Below are positions 7,710-15,850 of a stretch of DNA of 35,925 bases, in pieces. Each line of letters begins with the position of its first letter. Within the stretch, counting starts at the first letter, position 1. Source of the stretch: Treponema sp. (GTDB taxonomy: Bacteria > Spirochaetota > Spirochaetia > Treponematales > Breznakiellaceae); contig JAIRXH010000034.1 of the NCBI GenBank assembly GCA_031268385.1, positions 1 to 35,925 on the forward strand, in the 5' to 3' direction. The position numbers and the translations under genes are program-made. Below the pieces are notes generated by a model. That model searched no databases and was not told where the DNA came from. It saw nothing but the letters and a program-made list of their open reading frames with translations.

Positions 7710-8727
7710 CCAGCTGTCCGCAGGCGCCCGAAACGCCCCTTCCCCTGCGGTAACGGCGGGTAACCTTGAGTCCCTCTTTTTCAAGAAGCCGCCTGAATTC
7801 CGCCGTCTCCCCGGCGGAAGGCTCCTTCAGGGGAAGGCCCGAAAAAACAAGCCCTTCCACAGGGTTCCAGGGGATGATGTTTACCACGGCGTCAAGTCCG
7901 CGGGCAAAAGCCGCCATTGCCAGCGCGTCTTTTCGTCCGGTGTTGATCCCCCCCAAAAGCACCGCCTCCAGCGTAACGCGGCCCCCTCCTTTTTCCTGGA
8001 AGTAAAGGAGCGCCTCTTTGAGGAGGGGAAGGGGATTGGCCTTTGTTACGGGCATGAGCGCTTCCCGGAGTTCCCCGTCCGCCGTGGTGAGCGAAAGGGC
8101 AAGCCGCACGGGAGGTCCCCCGGAGGCAAGATCCCGTATGCCGCCGGCTATTCCGCATGTGGAAACGGTGATGCGCCGGGGGGAAAGGCCGGGACCGTCC
8201 CTGTGGCAGAGGAACGCGCACGCGCGGCGGAGTTCGGCGAGGTTAAGCAGAGGCTCTCCCATGCCCATGACGACCACGGTGGAAATACCGGGGGCAAGGT
8301 CTTGCGCGAAGAGAAACTGTTCGGCCATTTCGGCGGCGGAAAGATTGCGGCTGAACCCCAGCGTTCCGGTTTTGCAGAACACGCAGCCGGCCGGGCAGCC
8401 CGCCTGGGTGGAAAGGCAGACGGTTTTTCTTCCCCGCCCGTCCGCGAGGAGCACCGTTTCTATCTCCGCCCCGCCGCCGAAAGCCAGCGCGGATTTTACC
8501 GTCCCGTCGGGAGCCTCAAGGCGGCTCTTTATCAAACCGGTCCGTATCCGGTATTTTTCCGCGAGCGTTTCCCGCAGGGCAAGGGGCAGATCCGTCATGT
8601 CGTCAAAAGAACGCGCGCCCCGGCTTATCCATTTGAAGATCTGAACGCCCCGGAAGGGAGGAAGGCCGAGCAGTTCCGACAGATCTCCGGGGAGCAGCCC
8701 CGCAAGGCCGGGAAGGGGCGTTCCCAC
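7705..8727 (-). CDS. rlmN: 23S rRNA (adenine2503-C2)/tRNA (adenine37-C2) methyltransferase
   Basis: A radical-SAM enzyme that methylates C2 of A2503 in 23S rRNA and A37 of some tRNAs. The 340-residue chain has the radical-SAM cluster CPAGCVFC (Cys111, Cys115, Cys118), the SAM-binding GMGEPLLN, and the second catalytic cysteine near the end (SGACGQLG, Cys336), which forms the thioether intermediate. The N-terminal helical domain (RGVQIFKWI) is also typical. The start is a GTG three bases after the TPR gene's stop, so it is the last gene of that minus-strand unit. Its stop codon falls in the terminal stem of the family A repeat, so the last residues border repeat sequence. Confidence 0.95.
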   Translation of the reverse strand: MGTPLPGLAGLLPGDLSELLGLPPFRGVQIFKWISRGARSFDDMTDLPLALRETLAEKYRIRTGLIKSRLEAPDGTVKSALAFGGGAEIETVLLADGRGRKTVCLSTQAGCPAGCVFCKTGTLGFSRNLSAAEMAEQFLFAQDLAPGISTVVVMGMGEPLLNLAELRRACAFLCHRDGPGLSPRRITVSTCGIAGGIRDLASGGPPVRLALSLTTADGELREALMPVTKANPLPLLKEALLYFQEKGGGRVTLEAVLLGGINTGRKDALAMAAFARGLDAVVNIIPWNPVEGLVFSGLPLKEPSAGETAEFRRLLEKEGLKVTRRYRRGRGVSGACGQLG

Positions 8728-8730
8728 TCT

Positions 8731-9840
8731 TTACTGCCTGATTTTTTCAAGCATGTCGGCGACGGCGTTGTTTCTGATTCCGAATTTCTGGAAGGTTTCC
8801 AGTGTTTCTACCGCTTTGGATGTGTTTCCCATCCGTAGAAAGCAGTCCGCAAGCTCCACATAGAGCCGGTAATTTTTTGGATCCTGCTGGATGAGCCGCT
8901 GGAGCGATTCCCGCGCCTCCTCGTGTTTTCCCTGGGCCTTGGAGACAACGGCCAGCCCCAGCACCGCGTAGGCGTCGAATTCGATGTTGAGAGCCCGTTC
9001 GTAGTACTCTACCGCCCTGTCGTATTCGTTCATGTGCCGGTACGCGTCCCCGGCCCTGGTCAGTATTACCTTGTTTCTGGGGTCCTGTTCAAGAATGTGG
9101 TTCCAGTATTCAAGGGAACGGTCCTGCTGGTTAAGGCCCCGGTAACAGTCCGCGAGGCCGAACAGGGCGTAAAAGTTGTAGGGATCTTTTTTCAGGGCCT
9201 GCTCGAAGTAGGGAATGCCCTGGTCAAAGGTTTTGAGCTTGCGGTGGCAGTTTCCGATGGATGTCAAAACCCGGATGTCCACATTCTGGCTTCCGTCAAG
9301 CATTTTCTCCCAGTAAAAAAGGGCGTCCCGGTATTCCTTGAAGTCGTAGTGCAGATGCCCCAGTCCTATGATGGCGTAGGGGTTCTTTTCTTCCATTTCA
9401 AGAACCCTCTGGTATACCGCCCTGGAATGCTTGAAATCCCGCACCTTGCGGTAGGCGTCCGCGACGCGGGTAAGCACGGTGATGTTTTTGTCGTCGTGCA
9501 GCAGGTACTGTTCCCATATTTCTATGGCCTTGTGGTACTGGTTAAGCGCCTTGTAACAGTCGGCCAGACCGAACAGAGCGTAGTTGTTTCCTGGATGAAA
9601 GGAAAGACAGCGCTGGTAGAAGCCCGCCGCGTCACGGAAAGAACCGCGTTTTCTCGCCGCGTCCCCCATGCCCACCAGCGCGTAGTTGTTGTTGTCGTTT
9701 ACGGCGAGTATTCTGCTGAAACATTCAACCGCTTCGGAAATCTTGTTTTCCTTGAGCAGCTGATACCCCTTCTTTGACAGATCCGAAATTTCCGAGATTT
9801 CCTGAATTTCGTCCGTGTTGTTGGCTTCACTCATGGACAT
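8731..9840 (-). CDS. TPR-repeat protein
   Basis: A 369-residue protein made almost wholly of tetratricopeptide repeats. About nine 34-residue units run from residue 22 to 355, recognisable by repeated 'NNYALxGxADCYK' and 'AxxYYERAL' patterns. There is no signal peptide or membrane segment, so it is probably a cytoplasmic scaffold. The first ATG (9840) has GAGGAAG upstream and overlaps the end of the previous gene by 14 bases; a second ATG lies two codons on. It sits between a small unknown gene and rlmN in one transcription unit. The partner protein cannot be read from sequence. Confidence 0.9.
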   Translation of the reverse strand: MSMSEANNTDEIQEISEISDLSKKGYQLLKENKISEAVECFSRILAVNDNNNYALVGMGDAARKRGSFRDAAGFYQRCLSFHPGNNYALFGLADCYKALNQYHKAIEIWEQYLLHDDKNITVLTRVADAYRKVRDFKHSRAVYQRVLEMEEKNPYAIIGLGHLHYDFKEYRDALFYWEKMLDGSQNVDIRVLTSIGNCHRKLKTFDQGIPYFEQALKKDPYNFYALFGLADCYRGLNQQDRSLEYWNHILEQDPRNKVILTRAGDAYRHMNEYDRAVEYYERALNIEFDAYAVLGLAVVSKAQGKHEEARESLQRLIQQDPKNYRLYVELADCFLRMGNTSKAVETLETFQKFGIRNNAVADMLEKIRQ

Positions 9841-10177
9841 CCCCGTCTTCCTCTTTGTGAATAATATCCCGCAGCATGACGGCGCACCGCATGATGAGGG
9901 GTTCCGCCTTGTTCCTGTCGGGCGCAGTCCAGTACATGCGCAGAGCGTCGAGAAATCTTCCCCGCAGGCGGTAGTAATCGCCTATACGTGAAAGGCCGTC
10001 GGAATATCCTGTAGTAAGGAAGATCCTGCCGGCGGCTTCCACATCACCGGAATTGAACAGCATGTTTCCCTTCCGGTTCAGCGCCGCCTTCCGGACGCCT
10101 TCAATAACGGGTCTTTCTGTAATCTTTATAAAAGCCTTACCGTCTTCGAATTTCTCGAAAACTTTTTTACAATCCAT
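9827..10177 (-). CDS. Small conserved-looking protein preceding the TPR gene
   Basis: A 116-residue soluble protein rich in Lys, Arg and Ala helices; residues 40-90 (NRKGNMLFNSGDVEAAGR... and RLRGRFLDALRMYW) look like two degenerate TPR-like helix pairs, so it may be an offshoot of the neighbouring TPR protein or its partner. It has no membrane segment or signal. It is the first gene after a good promoter (10225-10253), with a leader of about 40 bases, and its stop overlaps the TPR start region. The family is unrecognised. Confidence 0.7.
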   Translation of the reverse strand: MDCKKVFEKFEDGKAFIKITERPVIEGVRKAALNRKGNMLFNSGDVEAAGRIFLTTGYSDGLSRIGDYYRLRGRFLDALRMYWTAPDRNKAEPLIMRCAVMLRDIIHKEEDGDVHE

Positions 10178-10224
10178 TCTTCATCCATATTCTTGTAATA
10201 ATAATGATTTTTTTCCTGACTTAA

Positions 10225-10253
10225 AGAATATAATAATTTATCAATTTTGTCAA
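10225..10253 (-). promoter_or_regulatory. Sigma-70 promoter for the TPR/rlmN unit
   Basis: On the minus strand, a perfect TTGACA (10248-10253), a 17-base AT-rich spacer and TATTCT (10225-10230). It lies in a conspicuously AT-rich gap about 50 bases upstream of the first gene's start. Confidence 0.65.
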
Positions 10254-10285
10254 AAGAAATATTGCGGCATTACCGGCTGTTTATC

Positions 10286-10322
10286 GCGCCCGCTTTGTTC
10301 GAACACGAACAAATCAGCGCTG
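10286..10322. repeat. Family A repeat, short copy (A5)
   Basis: A diverged single palindrome: GCGCCCGCTTTGTTCG, a short loop, and CGAACAAATCAGCGCTG. The right arm keeps the AAATCAGCGCT motif of the other copies. The rsmD stop (10314-10316) lies within the right arm. Confidence 0.65.
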
Positions 10323-10868
10323 CCCCGGTTCCCCCCGTTTTTTTTGACACACGAAAAAGTCCACCGTCGAACGTCCGTATTCGCGGTGATCCTGGGGGAC
10401 AAGCAGGGGAATGGCCCCGGGCGGATCTTCCCGCGGCCTGTGTATGACAAGGCGCGAGCCTTCCTTCATGAGCGGCGAGGCTGCTATGTCCCGCGCCAGT
10501 TCCCATTTGTACCGGTAAGGGAAAGGCGGATCGCAGAAAATACAATCGAATGAAACCTTTGCGCGTTTTATATAAAGCTCCGCCGGCATGAAACGACACC
10601 GTATGGCGCAGGGCGAGATGGATACGTTTTCAAGCAGGACGCCGCGCTTCCCGGTATCCATCTCGACCGCCTCCACAGGCCGCGCCCCCCGGGACGCCGC
10701 TTCCAGCGCGATGATCCCCGTTCCCGAAAAAATGTCGAGGAAAGAGAGGTTCCCTAGGTTTCCGAGGACGGCGAACACCGATTCCCTCATGCGGTCCATG
10801 CTGGGTCTGATGATCCCCCCCGGCACCTTTACGCGGCGTCCCCGAAGGCTTCCCCCGGTGATTCTCAC
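10314..10868 (-). CDS. rsmD: 16S rRNA (guanine966-N2)-methyltransferase
   Basis: Methylates N2 of G966 in the 30S subunit. The 184-residue protein has the RsmD opening (MRITGGSLRGRRVKVP), the SAM-binding motif I LDIFSGTGIIALEAASRGA (about 44-62), an acidic ribose-binding strand (AVEMD), and the catalytic DPPF near residue 117. The length is typical. The start is a GTG overlapping the upstream stop (GTGA, minus strand). The last codons and the stop run into the short family A repeat, so the C-terminus (GEPGQR) may be repeat derived. Confidence 0.93.
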   Translation of the reverse strand: MRITGGSLRGRRVKVPGGIIRPSMDRMRESVFAVLGNLGNLSFLDIFSGTGIIALEAASRGARPVEAVEMDTGKRGVLLENVSISPCAIRCRFMPAELYIKRAKVSFDCIFCDPPFPYRYKWELARDIAASPLMKEGSRLVIHRPREDPPGAIPLLVPQDHREYGRSTVDFFVCQKKRGEPGQR

Positions 10869-11302
10869 ATGTCCTTGAGCAGTTCGCTCAGTTCGTCAAT
10901 GCTGACAAGGGGTTCGGAAGAAGGAGAACCGGAAAGGGAGGCGTCCGCCGTCTTCCTCCGTTCCAGGCTGCGGCTTTTGACAAGGGCGACTCTTTCCCTC
11001 AGCATGGGATAGGAGGCCGCCGATATGCCGCCTCCGCCCGAGTACATTTCGCCCAGCGCCTGATCAAAGCGCCATTCCAGTTCGGAAAGGTTTTCAAAGG
11101 CCTCGTCCCGTTCCAGAAGCCGGCTGTTTTCCGTGAGTTCCCGCAGGAGAACCCCCAGCGTGCAGTCGATAAAATCAATATCGTCCATAGTTTTTTCAAG
11201 GAAGAGTTCGGGATCGGCATCCAGCGCGAAGAGATCCCGTATCATCTGTATCCTCATGGCAAGGGCGAAGAGATTGTCTTCAAAGTTGATGCGTTTGTTC
11301 AT
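10865..11302 (-). CDS. Small helical protein upstream of rsmD, unknown
   Basis: A 145-residue soluble protein with an acidic, helical N-terminal 100 residues (for example DPELFLEKTMDDIDFIDCTLGV) and a Ser-rich linker before a short acidic helix at the C-terminus. No enzyme motif or membrane segment is seen. It is translationally coupled to rsmD, and it is divergent from rpsF across 163 bases. Coding is supported by the coupling and by normal codon use; the family is unrecognised. Confidence 0.72.
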   Translation of the reverse strand: MNKRINFEDNLFALAMRIQMIRDLFALDADPELFLEKTMDDIDFIDCTLGVLLRELTENSRLLERDEAFENLSELEWRFDQALGEMYSGGGGISAASYPMLRERVALVKSRSLERRKTADASLSGSPSSEPLVSIDELSELLKDM

Positions 11303-11330
11303 GGCTTTACCGTATTATCGGCGGGATCAC

Positions 11331-11359
11331 TGGACAGGGGAAGTCTTTTTTGATAGACT
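11331..11359 (+). promoter_or_regulatory. Candidate promoter of the rpsF cluster
   Basis: TGGACA (11331-11336), a 17-base spacer and TAGACT (11354-11359). It would give a leader of about 100 bases that contains two hairpins before the rpsF Shine-Dalgarno site. Both boxes are imperfect. Confidence 0.4.
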
Positions 11360-11401
11360 GTTCCCCGTAGTTTGCAACACACTCTTTCTTGCAACCTTCT
11401 T

Positions 11402-11438
11402 GTTCGCTGTAAGCGAACCATGTATCCGCCTTGGGCGG
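11402..11438 (+). promoter_or_regulatory. rpsF leader with two hairpins, possible S6:S18 regulatory RNA
   Basis: A perfect 7-bp stem GTTCGCT/AGCGAAC (11402-11418) is followed by CCGCC/GGCGG (11426-11438), both between the promoter and the Shine-Dalgarno site at 11455-11461. Leaders of rpsF-rpsR operons in many bacteria bind the S6:S18 complex through a CCG-containing structure. CCG is present here, but the consensus fold was not verified. Confidence 0.3.
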
Positions 11439-11465
11439 GTTATTCCATGTCCGCAAGGAGGGCCC

Positions 11466-11747
11466 ATGCGAAAGTATGAGCTGACTGTTATTTTTCCCCC
11501 CGAAGAAGATCTGCACAAGGCCGGCCGGGAACGGCTGCTCGCCGATCTTGCCGCCAACGGGGCCGAGATCGAAAAGACCGAAGAGCCGGGCGACCGGGAT
11601 CTGGCCTATGAAATCAAAAAGAAAAGGCGGGGAAAATACGTTCTGTTTATCGTCAGAATGGAAAGTTCCAAAATCGCCGTTCTGGACCGGGTATTCAAGC
11701 TTAACGCCAATCTGTTAAAATACCTCTTTGTCAAAATCGAGGAGTAA
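11466..11747 (+). CDS. rpsF: 30S ribosomal protein S6
   Basis: A 93-residue S6, the normal length for the family, with the opening MRKYELTVIFPPEE and the RNA-binding DRVFKLNANLLKYLFVKIEE at the C-terminus. It pairs with S18 in the central domain of the 30S platform. The ATG at 11466 is preferred over upstream in-frame starts because AAGGAGG lies directly before it and it gives the canonical N-terminus. It is followed by ssb after two bases. Confidence 0.96.
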   Translation: MRKYELTVIFPPEEDLHKAGRERLLADLAANGAEIEKTEEPGDRDLAYEIKKKRRGKYVLFIVRMESSKIAVLDRVFKLNANLLKYLFVKIEE

Positions 11748-11749
11748 AA

Positions 11750-12262
11750 ATGGCGGATCTGAATCACGTGACCCTTATAGGGCGTTTGACCAGGGACGCG
11801 GAGCTTAAATACACATCGGGCGGGCAGGCCGTCTGCAAATTTTCAATCGCCGTCAACAGGCGCCGCAAAAACGGCGATCAGTGGGAAGACGAGCCGAATT
11901 TTTTCGACATAGTGCTGTGGGGCAGGCAGGGCGAATCCCTCAACCAGTATCTTGTCAAGGGAAAGATGATAGGCGTTGACGGTGAACTCCGCCAGGACAG
12001 ATGGCAGCAGGACGGTCAGAACCGTTCCAAGGTGGAGATAGTGGCGAACAATCTCCAGCTTTTGGGCGGTTCCGCATCTTCCCCGTCCGGATCTTACGGT
12101 GGAAGCGGGGGAAGTTCTTCCGGGGCGTCCGGGGGCGGTTCCTACAGCCAGCAGCCGCGGCCCGAATTTTCCGCCGGCGTTCACGCGGAAAACCGGCCCG
12201 ATGACGAGCGGAACGGTTCCGCTCCCGCCTCCGACGGCTTTGCCGACGATATTCCCTTTTGA
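11750..12262 (+). CDS. ssb: Single-stranded DNA-binding protein
   Basis: A 170-residue SSB: an N-terminal OB fold (MADLNHVTLIGRLTRDAELKY to about residue 110, with the DIVLWGRQGE strand), a Gly/Ser-rich disordered linker, and the acidic tip DDIPF that recruits replication and repair partners. It coats single-stranded DNA as a tetramer. It lies between rpsF and rpsR, the widespread bacterial order, with GGAG upstream of the ATG. Nothing is unusual except the very Gly/Ser-rich linker. Confidence 0.97.
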   Translation: MADLNHVTLIGRLTRDAELKYTSGGQAVCKFSIAVNRRRKNGDQWEDEPNFFDIVLWGRQGESLNQYLVKGKMIGVDGELRQDRWQQDGQNRSKVEIVANNLQLLGGSASSPSGSYGGSGGSSSGASGGGSYSQQPRPEFSAGVHAENRPDDERNGSAPASDGFADDIPF

Positions 12263-12274
12263 AAGGAGCTTTGT

Positions 12275-12595
12275 ATGTCTGATGAAAAATATACGGAAAA
12301 TGAAAGGCCCCCCCGTCAGGACAGGGGCATGGACGCGCAGATGGACGGCCGCGACGGCGACGACAGGGGCCGGGGCAAGGGCAAGGCTTACTTCAAGAAG
12401 AAGGTCTGCAAATTCTGCGCCCAGAAGATCAGGATAGACTACAAGGACGGCGATACCCTGCGCCGCTTTATCACCGAGCGGGGAAAGATACTGCCCCGGC
12501 GCATTACCGGTACCTGCGCGAAACATCAGCGGGTCCTGTCTCTGGCGATAAAAAGGGCCAGGATCATCGCCCTCCTGCCCTTTGTCGCGGATTAG
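12275..12595 (+). CDS. rpsR: 30S ribosomal protein S18
   Basis: A 106-residue S18. The conserved core starts at about residue 37 with [11 protein letters not shown] and ends in the '[25 protein letters not shown]' block. The first 35 residues are a charged Asp/Arg/Gly-rich extension, longer than in E. coli. The CxxC in KFC is incomplete (one Cys of the zinc-binding set). AAAGGAGC lies before the ATG. It is part of the rpsF-ssb-rpsR transcript. Confidence 0.96.
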   Translation: MSDEKYTENERPPRQDRGMDAQMDGRDGDDRGRGKGKAYFKKKVCKFCAQKIRIDYKDGDTLRRFITERGKILPRRITGTCAKHQRVLSLAIKRARIIALLPFVAD

Positions 12596-12606
12596 TCTGC
12601 GCACGG

Positions 12607-13639
12607 ATGCTCCTCTCCGTATCCCCGAAAACCTTCACGGCGGTGCATATTCCGTCGCTTGCCGTCGCCGCCCTTGTTTCGGTTTTTCTTCGGCGCCTGG
12701 GTTTTCTGGGGGTTTTCTTTCTTGTGCCCCTGGGGTTCGCCGTCCTTTACGCCAACGTCAGGACCGCCCTGGGAGCCGCCGCGGCGGCCCTGGTTCTGGA
12801 ATGCGTCTTTACCGCCGTGTTCATTTTTGGACAGGGAAGCGCGGGGGAGCTGTTTTCGGGGGCCGCGTATACGGCCCTTGTCATGGGGAGTTTCATCTGG
12901 ATCATGTCGCCGGGGCCGGTGCGGGTAGTCAGGCGTATCGCCGCCGCTTCCGCGGCCGTAACGGTGTTCTTTCTTTTTGTCATGTTCGGATTTCCCGGTG
13001 GGGGGTCCGATGGTTTTTCCGCTTTTTTCCGGTCCCAGGCGGAACTGCTCTCCTCCCTGTACACGGCTTCCGCCGGGGGAGACGCCGTAAGGCGTTCACT
13101 TCTGGAGCGTTATTTTACCGTGGAAGAGGATACTGGATCTTCTCCGGCTTCTTGTGGTGCGGGGCGGGGCGCTTGCCTCCTCGGTACTGCTGTTTTTCGT
13201 GAGCCGGCGGCTTTCCTTTTTCACGGTCCGGCTGGTCAGGCGTTCCCCGCCTGCCAGCGGGATCTTCAGGGCGGAGTCCCTGGCGAATTTTCACGCTCCG
13301 GCGGAAACGATATGGGCGCTGTCTTTTTCACTTTTGGGGGCGCCGCTTTTTCGCCTCCTCTCTTTCGGGCCCGGCGAGACGCTTGCCTGGAATGTCCTGA
13401 CCCTTTCGGCGCTGGTGTTCCTCGCCTAGGGCGGGGGAATCCTGTTCTGGTTTCTCGCGGGAAAGGTCCGCTCTCCTTTCGCGCGTATACTGGTTAACGT
13501 GGCGCTTGCCGCCGTTATATTGAGTCCGGGAATCAACGCGTTCGCCCTGGCGCTTCTTGCGCTCTTGGGCATCGCTGAAAATTGGGCGCCCCTGCGGGCG
13601 TCCGGAAAAAGCGGATCGTCCCCTACTCCGGGGATGTAA
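12607..13639 (+). pseudogene. Disrupted DUF2232 (YybS-type) membrane protein gene
   Basis: The place between rpsR and rplI and the run of hydrophobic helices fit the DUF2232/YybS family. The frame from 12607 codes for about 170 residues with five or six transmembrane helices, ending sensibly at ERYFTVEE (about 13126). The protein then continues in the +1 frame as RILDLLRLLVVRGGALASSVLLFF..., so one extra base lies near 13120-13130. This second frame meets an in-frame TAG at 13427-13429, after which membrane-like sequence (ILFWFLAGKV..., ALALLALLGIAENW) goes on to a TAA at 13637. Two lesions make a decayed gene, or sequence errors, the likely readings. Confidence 0.75.
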
Positions 13640-13702
13640 GGCGGGCCCGGACACGGCCGGCTTTTGTGTCCGCGGGGTCTTTTGTTGAGACCCTATTCTG
13701 CG

Positions 13703-13721
13703 CCGAAACCGGGGGTTTCGG
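13703..13721 (+). promoter_or_regulatory. Hairpin directly upstream of the rplI ribosome-binding site
   Basis: A perfect 8-bp stem CCGAAACC/GGTTTCGG with a GGG loop ends six bases before the GGGAG of rplI. It could control L9 synthesis or be a weak transcript-processing site; no T-run follows, so it is not a standard terminator. Confidence 0.35.
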
Positions 13722-13737
13722 TCAAGGGAGCTTGGTT

Positions 13738-14469
13738 ATGAAGGTAATTTTGAACAAGGATCTTTCGCCCCTCGGGGAAGAGGGAGACGTAAAGGATGTG
13801 GCGCGGGGCTATGCCAGGAACTATCTTTTTCCGCGTGGAATTGCCCTTCCGTACACGGAACGGGTCATAAAACTCTTTGAATCCCGCAAGGGGGAAATAG
13901 AGGAAAGAAAGGCTGAAAAACGAAAGGACGCCGCGGGGCTCGGGGAAAAACTGGGAAGTCTTGAGCTTGTCATCACCATGCCGGCGGGCGCCAACGGAAA
14001 GCTCTACGGCGCCGTAACAAGCCAGACCATAGCCGATGAACTTGCCAGACAGGGATTCCAGATCGAGAGGAAACGCCTGGAACTTGCCGGAAACGGTTTC
14101 AAGAGCGTGGGCAGGTACAAGGTAACGGTAAAGCTCTACGAAAACGCCTCCACCGAGATTTCCGTCGTCGTGCAGGGGCAGGCTGTCAGGACCGAAACTT
14201 CCGAATCCCCCGCGAGGGGAAGGCGTTCCGCGAGGCGCGCCGCCGAAACCCCTCCGTCCTCCGGCGGGGAAGCGGGTGAAACGCCCGCCGCCGGGGCCGC
14301 CGAAGAGGCGCCCGTCGTCCAGGCCGCCGAAGGCGCCACAACCGCCGTGGAGGAAGCGCCCGCCGGCCAGACGGCCGTCCCGGAGACCGTGTCTGCGGAG
14401 AAAACGGCCGGGAATGAAGCCGCCGGGTCCACGGACGAAGCGGCGGGATCGGCTGACGCCGGGGTATAA
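13738..14469 (+). CDS. rplI: 50S ribosomal protein L9 with long Ala/Glu-rich tail
   Basis: L9 binds 23S rRNA domain V and spans the subunits. The 243-residue protein has the L9 signature near its start (GxxGdvvxVxxGYARNYLxPxGxA pattern, about 15-37), the long connecting helix (KGEIEERKAEKRKD) and the C-terminal domain to about residue 149. A further 95 residues of Ala, Glu, Pro, Gly and Thr form a disordered acidic tail not found in E. coli L9 (149 residues). The ATG at 13738 has GGGAG upstream and gives the canonical start; the longer frame from 13582 is not supported. dnaB follows eight bases after its stop. Confidence 0.95.
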   Translation: MKVILNKDLSPLGEEGDVKDVARGYARNYLFPRGIALPYTERVIKLFESRKGEIEERKAEKRKDAAGLGEKLGSLELVITMPAGANGKLYGAVTSQTIADELARQGFQIERKRLELAGNGFKSVGRYKVTVKLYENASTEISVVVQGQAVRTETSESPARGRRSARRAAETPPSSGGEAGETPAAGAAEEAPVVQAAEGATTAVEEAPAGQTAVPETVSAEKTAGNEAAGSTDEAAGSADAGV

Positions 14470-14477
14470 GAAGGAAC

Positions 14478-15833
14478 ATGGCCGGGGGACTTAAGGACAG
14501 GACGCCGCCTCACGACAACGAGGCGGAACGGGCCGCGCTTGGGGCCATGCTCTTTGATACGGAAGCCATAGACGCCGCTTCGCAGAGTCTGCGCCTCAAA
14601 TCGGGAGATTTTTATTCACCCGCCCACGGCAGAATATACGAGGCGATACTGAAACTCAGGGACAGCGGGAATGTAAAGCCGGACATACTCACCGTGTCGC
14701 GGGAACTCAGGCAGGCTGGAAAACTTGACGAGGCCGGGGGCGAAGATTATGTGGCGTCCCTTACCACGGTGGTTCCCACCAGCGCCAATATCGAATATTA
14801 CGTCAAAATCGTTCAGGCCTGTTCTCTGAGGAGGTCCCTGCTCCGTATTTCTTCCGAAATAGGCGCCCGCGTCTTTGACGAATCGCTTGAAGCCTATCTT
14901 GTCCTGGAAGAGATCCAGCAGAAGATATTTGAACTTTCCGACAGCAGGCAGCTTTTCAAATTCAGATCCGCGATGGAGGTGATTGCCGAGACTTCGGAAA
15001 TCATTGACAAGATCAGAAAAGACAAAAAGGCCTTTACCGGAATACCGAGCGGCTTTGCCGATCTCGATTCCATGACCAACGGCTTCAAGCCTTCGGAATT
15101 TATCATCATAGGGGCGCGGCCCTCAATAGGAAAGACGGCCATAGCCCTCAACATGGCCGCCTACGCCTCCGCGGGGAAGAAAGTTCCCACCGCCTTTTTT
15201 ACGCTGGAAATGTCGGATGTGTCCCTCATGATGCGGCTCATTTCAAGCGAGGCGCGGATAGAATCCAACGCCCTGCGGACAGGATACTTTAGCAGGGAGC
15301 AGATGGAGATTATCAACGGCACCATGTCCAAACTGTACGAGGCGCCCCTTTATTTTGTGGATCAGCCAAACATGCGGCTTCTGGATCTCAGATCGCAGGC
15401 GCGGCGGCTCCGGGCAAACCAGAATGTCGGGATCATCTTTATTGATTATATTACCCTCATTACGCTGGAAGATTTCCGTCTTCAGCCCCACGAGCAGATC
15501 GCCGAAATATCCCGTTCGCTTAAAAGTCTTGCCCGTGAACTCAACATACCCATTGTGGCCCTTTCCCAGCTTACGCGGGAAGCGGAAAAGGACAAACCCA
15601 ATCTGGCAAACATACGCGCTTCGGGCGCCATTGAACAGGACGCCGATATTGTCATGTTCCTCAGCCGCCAGAGGGAAAAGGGAAAGGACGCCGCCGTGAA
15701 CAGCCATCCGGATGTTATTGAAACGGAACTGTCGCTGGCGAAAAACCGGAACGGTCCCACAGGGCCCGTGCGCCTTCAATTTCTGCCGAAATACGCCAAA
15801 TTTGTTTCCACGATAAAGCGGGATCCCGTATAA
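14478..15833 (+). CDS. dnaB: Replicative DNA helicase DnaB
   Basis: The hexameric helicase that unwinds DNA at the fork. The 451-residue length is normal. The N-terminal domain opens TPPHDNEAERAALGAML; the linker is followed by the RecA-like domain with Walker A GARPSIGKTA (about 213-222), a FFTLEMS block, Walker B IIFIDYITLI (about 320), and the C-terminal ASGAIEQDADIVMFL (arginine-finger region) and LAKNRNGPTG motifs. No intein is present, unlike in some dnaB genes. AAGGA precedes the ATG. The rplI-dnaB pairing is widespread. Confidence 0.97.
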   Translation: MAGGLKDRTPPHDNEAERAALGAMLFDTEAIDAASQSLRLKSGDFYSPAHGRIYEAILKLRDSGNVKPDILTVSRELRQAGKLDEAGGEDYVASLTTVVPTSANIEYYVKIVQACSLRRSLLRISSEIGARVFDESLEAYLVLEEIQQKIFELSDSRQLFKFRSAMEVIAETSEIIDKIRKDKKAFTGIPSGFADLDSMTNGFKPSEFIIIGARPSIGKTAIALNMAAYASAGKKVPTAFFTLEMSDVSLMMRLISSEARIESNALRTGYFSREQMEIINGTMSKLYEAPLYFVDQPNMRLLDLRSQARRLRANQNVGIIFIDYITLITLEDFRLQPHEQIAEISRSLKSLARELNIPIVALSQLTREAEKDKPNLANIRASGAIEQDADIVMFLSRQREKGKDAAVNSHPDVIETELSLAKNRNGPTGPVRLQFLPKYAKFVSTIKRDPV

Positions 15834-15850
15834 TAAAAGGGGAGGGTGGT

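Noticed and set aside
12582-13202. Alternative frame overlapping the DUF2232 pseudogene
   Set aside because: Arg/Gly-rich out-of-frame translation without membrane character; the two-frame DUF2232 reading explains the region better.
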